This document shows positions 1 to 6,053 of a stretch of DNA of 8,307 bases, piece after piece. The first letter of the stretch is position 1, and every line of letters starts with the position of its first letter. The stretch lies in the NCBI GenBank assembly GCA_944363655.1, contig CALVUU010000080.1, positions 1 through 8,307 of the forward strand, written 5' to 3'. Origin of the DNA: an uncultured Bacilli bacterium (GTDB taxonomy: Bacteria; Bacillota_I; Bacilli_A; RF39; UBA660). Made by a program: the position numbers and the translations under genes. The notes under the pieces are model-generated. The model was not told the DNA's origin, searched no databases, and was given only the letters and a program-made list of their open reading frames with translations.

Positions 1-90
1 TACGCTTTTAAAATAAAAAATTAAATAATTATCTGTTACTTCAATTGAATCATTATCAAATGTTCTGTTTATAAATACTATTATTTTCAT
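1..90 (-). CDS. 5' end of an unrecognised leftward gene (partial)
   Basis: An ATG on the minus strand at 90-88 opens a frame of 30 sense codons that stays open to the window edge. The product begins MKIIVFINRTFDNDS and I do not recognise it. The main support is a very good minus-strand sigma-A type promoter at 109-137, placed so that transcription would start about a dozen bases before this ATG. There is no strong Shine-Dalgarno sequence, only a weak AGTGAT just upstream. A short leader with a weak ribosome site is plausible but not proven. The codons are A/T rich like those of the neighbours. The rest of the gene lies outside the window, so neither length nor function can be judged. Confidence 0.5.
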   Translation of the reverse strand, partial: MKIIVFINRTFDNDSIEVTDNYLIFYFKSV

Positions 91-108
91 AATTATCACT
101 GGTTAGTT

Positions 109-137
109 ATTCTAGCATAGTTAATGTCTAATGTCTA
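109..137 (-). promoter_or_regulatory. Sigma-A type promoter for the leftward gene
   Basis: On the minus strand, -35 TAGACA (137-132) is separated by 17 bp from -10 TAGAAT (114-109). Each matches the consensus at 5 of 6 positions. A TG one base before the -10 makes it an extended -10. The predicted start is near 102, giving a leader of about 12 nt to the ATG at 90. A tandem 7-bp repeat (TAATGTC twice, 122-135) overlaps the -35 side. Confidence 0.6.
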
Positions 138-145
138 GAAATATC

Positions 146-174
146 TTGAATAAATATTGTACTCGTGTTAAACT
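146..174 (+). promoter_or_regulatory. Promoter for the secreted variable-type protein gene
   Basis: TTGAAT (146-151), a 17-bp spacer, then TAAACT (169-174) preceded by TGT, which makes an extended -10. Transcription would start near 181, just ahead of the ribosome site AAGGA at 184-188. It stands back to back with the leftward promoter at 109-137, so the two genes share one short control region. Confidence 0.5.
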
Positions 175-197
175 TATGATAGTAAGGATAGATGAAT

Positions 198-1775
198 ATG
201 ACTGATAGAAAGAAATTAGAGAAATATTTAATAATTGGAGTTATAGCTTTATTTGTAGTAATTAGTGCTACGTATGCATTTTTTCAAGCGCAACTTGATG
301 ATGGAGCACAAACAGATGTTAATGTTGGTTCAAATACCACTGATAGCTTAACATTTGATGTAAATAATGCAATTAATTTAAATATTAACCAATTTAATTT
401 TGGGGTAGGAGCTGGTAATCTTTCAAGTAGTGCAACAGCTAGTGCAACACTACTTGCTAATAACAGTAGTAATACAGCAACTTATACTTATTATGTTTAT
501 TTTAAAATTAATTCTAATGAATTTGTTTATACTACAAGTGATTCTAAACCAGAAATACTACTTACAGTAACTGATCCAACAGGACAACCTGTTACATCTA
601 TTGATGGACTTACATATGTTCAAAATGTCCAAACTACAACTAGTGATGGATCTACCCAAACAGTAAGTGGTTTTGATATTACAACAGCAACAGGTACATT
701 TGCAGTGGCTTCCGCTTATAGTATAACTGCAGATAGTACTACCCCAACTACCCAAAATTGGGAGTTTACAGCAACATTTATTAATCTAGATTCTGATCAA
801 CAAGGTAATACCGGCAAAACAATGGATGCTGATATAATAATACAAGAAGAAGAATTAAAACAAACATTTGCAGAATATATAATTAGTCAATATACAACAG
901 ATGGGGAAAATGGATTATATTATCACGATGCTGATTTAGCAACTGGAGCCCAAGATAATAGTTACAGATATAGTGGAGCAAATCCGAATAATTATGTATG
1001 CTTTGGCAGTGATGAAGAAACATGTCCAGCAGAAAATTTATATCGTATAATTGGCATATTTGATGATGATAAAAATAGTAATTATCAAATAAAATTAATA
1101 AAGAGTGATTATACAACAAGTGCAATGTTAGGAACAGATGGAAGAGATTATTATGGTACTTATGATCAGGATACTTCAAGTTATAAAGGAAGTATGGATA
1201 CAAGTACAATAGCAGGATATAGGTGGAATTATGATACGAGTGTAAGTGAATTTGGATCAAATAACTGGACAACAAGTGAATTTAATACAATAAATTTAAA
1301 TACAAATTATTGGAATTATTTAGGTCCAACATGGCAAGATTTAATAGCAACAACAACATGGCATCTCGGAGGAATGTCATCAAGCAGTAATACAGCAAAA
1401 GCATTTTACGATGGAGAAAGAAATAATGCGGGATATGGAAATAATCCAACAACATATAACGATGAAATAGGATTAATGTATCCCAGCGATTATGGATATG
1501 CAGCAAGTCCAGATAACTGGAATACAAACATGGGAGATTTATATAATGATACAAATAGAAATAATAACTGGATGTTTATGAGGTTAGATGAATTGGCAAT
1601 TACTCCGCGTTCGTCGTACAGTAGCGGCGTGTTTGCTGTGAGCAGCTATGGCTCCTTGGGCAGCAGCAGCGCTGACGGCGGGTATGCCGCTAGACCTGTC
1701 TTTTATCTGAAATCTAATGTAGCATTACAAGGAGGAAGTGGAACTTCAAGCGATCCATATCGCCTTGCAGTGTGA
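198..1775 (+). CDS. Secreted or anchored surface protein with a DUF6273/C-type-lectin-like C-terminal domain and a putative hypervariable tail
   Basis: The protein has 525 residues from ATG 198. I prefer this start over ATG 192 because the ribosome site AAGGA (184-188) is 9 nt from 198 but only 3 nt from 192. A charged N-terminus is followed by a hydrophobic segment (about residues 11-29) ending in ATYAFFQAQ. This resembles the signal segments of TasA/camelysin-like (SipW-type) exported proteins. A Thr/Ser/Asn-rich, probably beta-rich region runs to about residue 220. From about residue 256 the sequence is of a type common in gut Firmicutes surface proteins: YRYSGANPNNYVCF, a Cys pair at 268/276, LYRIIGIF, then a Trp/Asn/Gly-rich stretch ending in ARPVFYLKS and a GGSGTSSDPYRL tail. 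Residues 470-503 differ sharply in base composition and look like a DGR variable region. The gene ends in tandem TGA stops. Export and cell-surface location are likely. Ligand binding is inferred from fold-type resemblance only. Confidence 0.75.
   Translation: MTDRKKLEKYLIIGVIALFVVISATYAFFQAQLDDGAQTDVNVGSNTTDSLTFDVNNAINLNINQFNFGVGAGNLSSSATASATLLANNSSNTATYTYYVYFKINSNEFVYTTSDSKPEILLTVTDPTGQPVTSIDGLTYVQNVQTTTSDGSTQTVSGFDITTATGTFAVASAYSITADSTTPTTQNWEFTATFINLDSDQQGNTGKTMDADIIIQEEELKQTFAEYIISQYTTDGENGLYYHDADLATGAQDNSYRYSGANPNNYVCFGSDEETCPAENLYRIIGIFDDDKNSNYQIKLIKSDYTTSAMLGTDGRDYYGTYDQDTSSYKGSMDTSTIAGYRWNYDTSVSEFGSNNWTTSEFNTINLNTNYWNYLGPTWQDLIATTTWHLGGMSSSSNTAKAFYDGERNNAGYGNNPTTYNDEIGLMYPSDYGYAASPDNWNTNMGDLYNDTNRNNNWMFMRLDELAITPRSSYSSGVFAVSSYGSLGSSSADGGYAARPVFYLKSNVALQGGSGTSSDPYRLAV
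1605..1709 (+). other. Putative DGR-type variable region at the 3' end of the surface-protein gene
   Basis: These codons encode a Ser/Gly/Ala/Tyr-rich stretch just before the conserved ARPVFYL motif. By hand count, 1605-1706 is 61/102 G+C with only 14 A, against about 30% GC on both sides. The stretch has no Asn or Lys codon, whereas the 30 residues before it contain eight Asn. Fourteen codons (TAC, AGC, GGC, TCC, GAC, GCC) are what A-directed mutagenesis of AAC codons gives. Their position at the gene end, in a DUF6273-like domain, is where DGR variable regions lie. The reverse transcriptase and template repeat are not in this window, so the call is inferred from composition and context. Confidence 0.5.
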
Positions 1776-1785
1776 TGACCTTTAA

Positions 1786-1817
1786 GCCTCCGCTGGCGGC
1801 AGTCTCCGCCCGGAGGC
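1786..1817. repeat. GC-rich inverted repeat just after the surface-protein stop
   Basis: GCCTCCG (1786-1792) pairs with CGGAGGC (1811-1817). Inside it GGCGG (1795-1799) pairs with CCGCC (1806-1810), leaving a CT bulge and a 6-nt loop. An alternative pairing of GGCGGC (1795-1800) with GCCGCC (1816-1821) is possible. It is almost entirely G+C in an A+T-rich genome. No T-run follows, so it is not a standard intrinsic terminator. Its place just past the putative variable region recalls the stem-loop that promotes DGR target recognition in phage BPP-1. Confidence 0.6.
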
Positions 1818-1857
1818 CGCCGAGTTATCAACAATGAATAAAAATAGAAAGGAAAGT

Positions 1858-2976
1858 ATGAAAACATTAAAAGATATTGATGTAAGTAATAAAAGTGTTG
1901 TAATAAGATGTGATTTTAATGTACCTATGGAAGGAGTTAGAATAACTGATAATAGTAAGATAGTTAAGAGTTTGGATACTTTAAAGTATTTATTAGATAA
2001 CAACTGTAAGATAGTTATATTAAGTCATTTTGGGAGAGTTAAAAGTGAAGAAGATAAAAGTAAAAATACTTTAAAGTATGTGGGTCAAGAACTTAGTAAT
2101 TTGCTTGGAAAAGAAGTAAAGTTTGTAGATAAATGTAATGGAGCAAAAGTTAAAGAGTTTGTAGATTCATGTAACAAGGGAGATGTTATTCTACTTGAAA
2201 ACACTAGGATAATGGATTATCCTGAGAAGTTAGAAAGTGGTAATGATATGGAACTTGCTAAGTTTTGGGCAAGTTTAGGGGACGTTTATGTAAATGATGC
2301 ATTTGGTTCTATGCATAGGGCACATGCTTCTACTGCTGGTATTGCGAAGTTTATTCCTCATTGTATTGGATTGCTCGTAGAAGAAGAACTTAATAACTTA
2401 AGTATTTTAGTTAAGGATACTCCTCATCCTTTCGGAGTATTTATGGGTGGAGCTAAAGTAGATGATAAATTACCTATAATTAAGTCATTACTTGATAGAT
2501 GTGACTTCTTACTTACTGGTGGTGGTATTGCTAATTCTTTCTTAAAAGCAAAGGGTGCTGATGTTGGGGCAAGTATTGCTACTAGTGATGATGATATATT
2601 AAATGAATTAAGAGATTTAATGGATAAATATAAGGGTAAAATAATACTTCCAGTAGATTTTACAATAGATGATGGTATAATATATGATATTGGAAGTAAG
2701 AGTTTAGAATTATATAAGAAATATATTAATCAAAGTGAAATAATATTTGTCAATGGAACTTGTGGTAAATTTGAAGATGATAGGTTTACAGAAGGTACAA
2801 GTGGTTTATTTAAAATACTTAAAGAAAGTAATAAAAAGGTTATAGTTGGTGGTGGAGATACTGTTTCAGCGGCGAAAAAGTTTGGCTATGAGTTTTCATT
2901 TATGTCTAGTGGTGGAGGGGCAACACTAGAATATATTGCAGATGGTACTTTAAAGGCCTTAGAATGGATGGAATAG
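1858..2976 (+). CDS. pgk: Phosphoglycerate kinase
   Basis: This enzyme transfers phosphate from 1,3-bisphosphoglycerate to ADP, the first ATP-forming step of lower glycolysis, in the cytosol. I chose ATG 1858 over ATG 1834: AGAAAGGA lies just ahead of it, and the product then starts MKTLKDIDV like other family members. It has 372 residues, slightly short for the usual 390 or so. Motifs seen in order are DFNVP (19-23), SHFGR (56-60), LLENTR (112-117), VNDAFGSMHRAHAS (145-158), MGGAKVDDK (196-204), GGGIANSF (221-228), GGGDT (331-335) and SSGGGATLEY (350-359). Two departures stand out. Lys34 sits where the catalytic Arg (Arg38 of the yeast enzyme, in the DxxRIxxxxPTI motif) is expected, and the WNGPMG loop reads VNGTCGKFE. 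The other substrate Arg/His residues are present. The long LENTR-to-GND insertion resembles Bacilli-type enzymes. tpiA follows after 4 bp. Confidence 0.95.
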   Translation: MKTLKDIDVSNKSVVIRCDFNVPMEGVRITDNSKIVKSLDTLKYLLDNNCKIVILSHFGRVKSEEDKSKNTLKYVGQELSNLLGKEVKFVDKCNGAKVKEFVDSCNKGDVILLENTRIMDYPEKLESGNDMELAKFWASLGDVYVNDAFGSMHRAHASTAGIAKFIPHCIGLLVEEELNNLSILVKDTPHPFGVFMGGAKVDDKLPIIKSLLDRCDFLLTGGGIANSFLKAKGADVGASIATSDDDILNELRDLMDKYKGKIILPVDFTIDDGIIYDIGSKSLELYKKYINQSEIIFVNGTCGKFEDDRFTEGTSGLFKILKESNKKVIVGGGDTVSAAKKFGYEFSFMSSGGGATLEYIADGTLKALEWME

Positions 2977-2980
2977 TATT

Positions 2981-3694
2981 ATGAAGTATTTTGTATGTAA
3001 TTTTAAAAATAAATTAGTTAAAGATGATATAGTTAGATATAACAATAGATTAAGTGAAATTGAAAGTAAAAAGGTAAAGTTGGTAATTGTACCATCTTTA
3101 CCCTTTTTAGCGTTTTTTGATAGAAATGGATATAGTTTAGGTAGTCAGGATATATCTTCATTTATGGATAAAACTATTACAGGAGAAGTAACTGGGGAAC
3201 AACTTAAAAGTATGGGGGTAGAATATGTAATAGTGGGACATAGTGAAAGAAGAGCGTATAAACATGAAATAAATATTGATTTTATAAATAAAATCAATAA
3301 TGCAATGGAAAACAATATTAAAGTAATATATTGTATTGGAGAAACTTTAAAAGATAAAGAAGAGGGAAATACTTATATGGTTTTAGAAAAACAAATAAGT
3401 GAAGTACTTAATAATGTTGAAGTTAAAAATATAATTATTGCTTATGAACCAGTTTGGGCGATAGGAACTGGCAAATTACCTAGTGAAAAAGAAATAAGAG
3501 ATAATATAGAGTTTATTAAAGATGTAATAGAAGAAAATTATGATACAAGATTAGATGTATTATACGGTGGAAGTATAAATAAAGATAATATTGCAAGCAT
3601 TAATGCAATTAAATGTGTTGATGGTTTTTTAGTTGGGGGAGCATCAACTAGTATAGATAGTTTGGAAAATATATTATTAGAAATAGAAAAATAA
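2981..3694 (+). CDS. tpiA: Triosephosphate isomerase
   Basis: It interconverts dihydroxyacetone phosphate and glyceraldehyde 3-phosphate, as a TIM-barrel dimer in the cytosol. At 237 residues it is a little shorter than the usual 250 or so. The catalytic set is complete: Asn7 and Lys9 in CNFKN (a variant of the usual GNWKM), His87 in VGHSERR, and Glu156 in AYEPVWAIGTGK. The phosphate-binding LYGGSI and FLVGGAS motifs are also present. The gene starts 4 bp after the pgk stop. It has only a weak ribosome site (GGATGG, 2966-2971, inside pgk), so translational coupling to pgk is likely. It ends at a strong stem-loop terminator. Confidence 0.95.
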   Translation: MKYFVCNFKNKLVKDDIVRYNNRLSEIESKKVKLVIVPSLPFLAFFDRNGYSLGSQDISSFMDKTITGEVTGEQLKSMGVEYVIVGHSERRAYKHEINIDFINKINNAMENNIKVIYCIGETLKDKEEGNTYMVLEKQISEVLNNVEVKNIIIAYEPVWAIGTGKLPSEKEIRDNIEFIKDVIEENYDTRLDVLYGGSINKDNIASINAIKCVDGFLVGGASTSIDSLENILLEIEK

Positions 3695-3739
3695 ATGAGA
3701 AGCTTTTTTGATGTAATAGGTCAAAAAAGTTTCTCATTT
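3693..3739. terminator. Bidirectional terminator shared by tpiA and the convergent ATPase gene
   Basis: The 19-nt arms at 3693-3711 and 3721-3739 pair fully, with one G-T wobble, around a 9-nt loop (3712-3720). T-rich DNA follows on the plus strand (TTTTGTTTTGATGTTTTT), and a weaker T-rich stretch follows on the minus strand. The left arm overlaps the tpiA stop. The right arm contains the last codons and the TGA stop of the leftward ATPase gene. Confidence 0.85.
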
Positions 3740-5037
3740 TGTTTTGATGTTTTTATACAAAATACAGCATATAACGGAACTGATTTAATATTGTTTTCAA
3801 AACCAAAGTTTTTGGTACTTATTCTTATGGCAAAAGAAGGTTTATATTTATTGATATATTCGTTTAAACTTTTACTAGTATTTCTTCTACCTGCCTTAAC
3901 TTCGATTGGAATTATATCTCCATCTATATTTATAAGAAAATCAATTTCGAAGTTAGCAAACGTATAATAAAACAATTCTTTCGTTTTAGGCATTAATTCT
4001 GTTGCTACATAGTTTTCGGATAAAACTCCATTAAACATTTTATTTTTTTCTAATAGTATTTCATTTGGGGATATATTAGACAATGCTCTGAGTAATCCTA
4101 CATCGCTTAGGTATAATTTAAATTTGTCAGTATTTTCATATGCTTTAAGTGGTGATTCATTTTTTTCTGTTAAATTACATTTTAATATCATATTACTTGC
4201 TACTAGCCAATCTATACTATTTTCATATCTTATTTTTCTTGCTTGTTCATCTACAATGCTATATTTAAATGTGTTGTTTTCTCTAGCGAGTTCTCTAGGA
4301 ATGGCTAAATATATTTTATTGTTTTTTACACTTTCGGTATTAATAGTATATTTATTCATATCAGCTAGATAAGAAGAAATTATCATATCCTGATATTCTA
4401 GTAATGAGGGACTTATGGATTTATTATCGATATAATCATCAATGATTCTAGGCATTCCTCCTAGAATCATATAAGTTTTATATAATTTTAGGGCTTTGTT
4501 ATGTACGGCATCAATTAAAGGAACATTACTTTGGTAATGACTTTTAATTTCTTCGATTAACTTCTTCTCACCTAGATTAATTAAGAATTCTTCGAAATCC
4601 AATGGGTATAGATATTTAATAATTACTTTACCAACAGGAAATGAGACAAATTCTCTGTTTATTTTTACACCAAGTAGCGAACCAGCACAAACGATTTTAT
4701 ATGGAATGCTGCTTTCAGCAAAGTATTTTAAAGATGTAATAGCTTTTTCACATGTTTGGATTTCATCGAAAAAAATTATTGTGTTTTCGACATTAAATTC
4801 AGTTTCCATAATTATTTCAATGTTTTTAATTATATTTTGAGGATCTAATGTCTTATCAAATATCGATGAAATTTCTGGGGATTTTTCTAAGTTTATATAA
4901 ATTAAATTTGAATAATATTGTTTACAAAATTTATTTAATATGTATGTTTTACCTGTTTGTCTAGCTCCAATCAACATAAGTGGTAGACTTTCGTTTTGGT
5001 GCCATTTTTTTAATTCTTCTTCTATTTTTCTGTACAT
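3721..5037 (-). CDS. AAA_14/DUF4143 family ATP-binding protein
   Basis: The protein has 438 residues and starts at the minus-strand ATG at 5037-5035, after a good ribosome site (AGGTGATG). The N-terminal P-loop ATPase domain has Walker A GARQTGKT (24-31), Walker B IIFFDEIQ (87-94) and the CAGSLLG sensor-type motif (117-123). The C-terminal DUF4143 region has LYLSDVGLL (308-316), GVLSENYVATEL (337-348) and a nuclease-like core, EIDFLI (364-369) plus IPIEVKAG (376-383). That core resembles the D...ExK arrangement of PD-(D/E)XK enzymes. Members are widespread in bacteria and archaea, often many per genome, and their role is unsettled. The gene looks intact. It lies antisense to the glycolytic genes with its own promoter, as an independent cassette. 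Nuclease activity is only suggested by the motif. Confidence 0.9.
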   Translation of the reverse strand: MYRKIEEELKKWHQNESLPLMLIGARQTGKTYILNKFCKQYYSNLIYINLEKSPEISSIFDKTLDPQNIIKNIEIIMETEFNVENTIIFFDEIQTCEKAITSLKYFAESSIPYKIVCAGSLLGVKINREFVSFPVGKVIIKYLYPLDFEEFLINLGEKKLIEEIKSHYQSNVPLIDAVHNKALKLYKTYMILGGMPRIIDDYIDNKSISPSLLEYQDMIISSYLADMNKYTINTESVKNNKIYLAIPRELARENNTFKYSIVDEQARKIRYENSIDWLVASNMILKCNLTEKNESPLKAYENTDKFKLYLSDVGLLRALSNISPNEILLEKNKMFNGVLSENYVATELMPKTKELFYYTFANFEIDFLINIDGDIIPIEVKAGRRNTSKSLNEYINKYKPSFAIRISTKNFGFENNIKSVPLYAVFCIKTSKQNEKLF

Positions 5038-5056
5038 ATTTTCATCACCTAATATA

Positions 5057-5085
5057 ATTTTATCACAAAAGTTGGCGTTTTTAAA
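5057..5085 (-). promoter_or_regulatory. Promoter of the ATPase gene
   Basis: On the minus strand, TTTAAA (5085-5080), a 17-bp spacer, then TAAAAT (5062-5057) preceded by TGA as an extended -10. The ribosome site AGGTGATG and the ATG at 5037 follow at a normal distance. Confidence 0.5.
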
Positions 5086-5096
5086 CTATTTTAGTG

Positions 5097-5149
5097 CAAA
5101 ATGTACGAAAATAACGGTTAAAAACGTACAAAATGTACGAAATATAACG
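5097..5149. repeat. Near-direct repeat and palindrome in the divergent control region
   Basis: CAAAATGTACGAAA starts two near-identical units, 5097-5116 and 5129-5149, each ending in ATAACG. The second unit has one extra base. Across its left edge lies a perfect palindrome, CGTACA-AAA-TGTACG (5125-5139). The spacing (32 bp, about three helical turns) and symmetry suggest a dimeric regulator's operator. The regulator is unknown. Confidence 0.55.
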
Positions 5150-5151
5150 TC

Positions 5152-5201
5152 TTCGACATTTTGTGACAAGCCTTTACATCGATTTACATAGTTCGACAAA
5201 A
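5152..5201. promoter_or_regulatory. Two Spo0A boxes upstream of spo0A
   Basis: TTCGACA (5152-5158) and TTCGACAAAA (5192-5201) are the reverse complements of the Spo0A box core TGTCGAA. The second matches TTTTGTCGAA over ten bases. They lie between the divergent ATPase and spo0A promoters, about 30-80 bp upstream of the spo0A -10. This fits autoregulation, which is known for spo0A in Bacillus. Confidence 0.65.
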
Positions 5202-5205
5202 GTTT

Positions 5206-5237
5206 TTGTAGCATTTTGTATTATTCTATTTTATAAT
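5206..5237 (+). promoter_or_regulatory. spo0A promoter
   Basis: There is a perfect -10, TATAAT, at 5232-5237. The best upstream element, TTGTAG (5206-5211), is 20 bp away, so the -35 is poor. A good -10 with a weak -35 and Spo0A boxes just upstream suggests an activated promoter. Confidence 0.5.
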
Positions 5238-5287
5238 GAGGACATGTGCAGTAAATAAAATAATTTTAGCAGTCAGAAAGGAAACAC

Positions 5288-6052
5288 ATGAACAGAATGA
5301 TTAAAGTTGTTGCAATAGATGACAACGAAGCGGTGTTAAGTAGTGTTAGGAAGTACTTTAAGAGTAGTGACGTAGTTAAAGTTGTAGGATGTTTCAATAA
5401 TGGAAAAGAAGGGTTAAAATATTTAATCAATAATCATGATGATTATGACGTGATATTAATGGATATTTTGATGCCACAGATAGATGGCATTAGAATGTTA
5501 GAGGAATTAAATAAAAGAAATATTGAAAAGAAAATAATTGTTTTATCTAGTTTTAAAGATGATTATACAATTAAAAAGGTTCAAAGATTAAAAGCAAGTT
5601 ATTATATGCTTAAACCAGTTGAATTGAAAATACTAGAAGAAAGAATAGTAGATTTATTTGAAGAAAGTGCTGAAGTTAAATATGCGGATAACTATAGTGT
5701 TGAGGTGGAAGTTAGTTCTCTTTTACACGATTTAGGAATTCCATCACATGTTAGGGGTTATAAATATATTAGAGAAGGAATAATGCTTTTATATACAAGT
5801 AAGGAAGTAGTAACTTTAGTTACTAAGGATTTATATCCGGAGATTGCTAATAGATTTAATACTACATCTTCAAGAGTTGAAAGAGCAATTAGACATGCTA
5901 TTGAAATTAGTTGGATTAGAGGAGATTTAAAAATTATGGAAGAAATATTTGGTAATTCTATTGATTTTGAAAGAAGTAAACCAACTAATTCAGAATTTTT
6001 AACTACCATTGCTGACAGATTGAAATTACATCAAAAGGATTTGGTGGGGTAA
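5288..6052 (+). CDS. spo0A: Sporulation master regulator Spo0A
   Basis: This is a response regulator that, when phosphorylated, binds Spo0A boxes to start sporulation and repress growth-phase genes. It has 254 residues, against about 267 in Bacillus subtilis. The receiver domain (about 4-125) has the acidic pair Asp11/Asp12, phospho-acceptor Asp59 in ILMDILMP, the switch Ser87/88, and Lys109 in LKP. After a short linker, the Spo0A-specific DNA-binding domain (about 136-245) has LLHDLGIPSHVRGYKY, TKDLYPEIA, the recognition-helix segment SRVERAIRHAIEISW, and the hallmark KPTNSEF (231-237). The ribosome site AAAGGA (5277-5282) fixes the start. The gene looks complete. Unusually, it lies beside glycolytic genes; in many spore formers it follows spoIVB. 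Autoregulation is suggested by the upstream boxes. Confidence 0.96.
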   Translation: MNRMIKVVAIDDNEAVLSSVRKYFKSSDVVKVVGCFNNGKEGLKYLINNHDDYDVILMDILMPQIDGIRMLEELNKRNIEKKIIVLSSFKDDYTIKKVQRLKASYYMLKPVELKILEERIVDLFEESAEVKYADNYSVEVEVSSLLHDLGIPSHVRGYKYIREGIMLLYTSKEVVTLVTKDLYPEIANRFNTTSSRVERAIRHAIEISWIRGDLKIMEEIFGNSIDFERSKPTNSEFLTTIADRLKLHQKDLVG

Positions 6053-6053
6053 G

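Noticed and set aside
558..1554. Open frames on the minus strand inside the surface-protein gene
   Set aside because: Their products are low-complexity (Leu/Tyr/His or Cys/Ser-rich), mirror the codon bias of the plus-strand gene, and lack ribosome sites or family motifs.
1605..1825. GC-rich segment as an assembly artefact or an inserted mobile element
   Set aside because: The reading frame stays open and codes for the family motif ARPVFYL, and the flanks show no terminal repeats or target duplication. A contig join error cannot be fully excluded from sequence alone.
1834..1857. Upstream ATG as the pgk start
   Set aside because: It has no ribosome site and would add eight residues not found in the family. 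ATG 1858 has AGAAAGGA ahead of it.
3695..3967. Plus-strand open frame starting at the tpiA terminator
   Set aside because: It lies in the terminator stem and antisense to the well-supported ATPase gene, with no ribosome site of its own.
4940..5191. Plus-strand open frame over the ATPase gene start and control region
   Set aside because: It overlaps the Walker A coding region in antisense and runs through promoter and operator elements. The product has no recognisable features.
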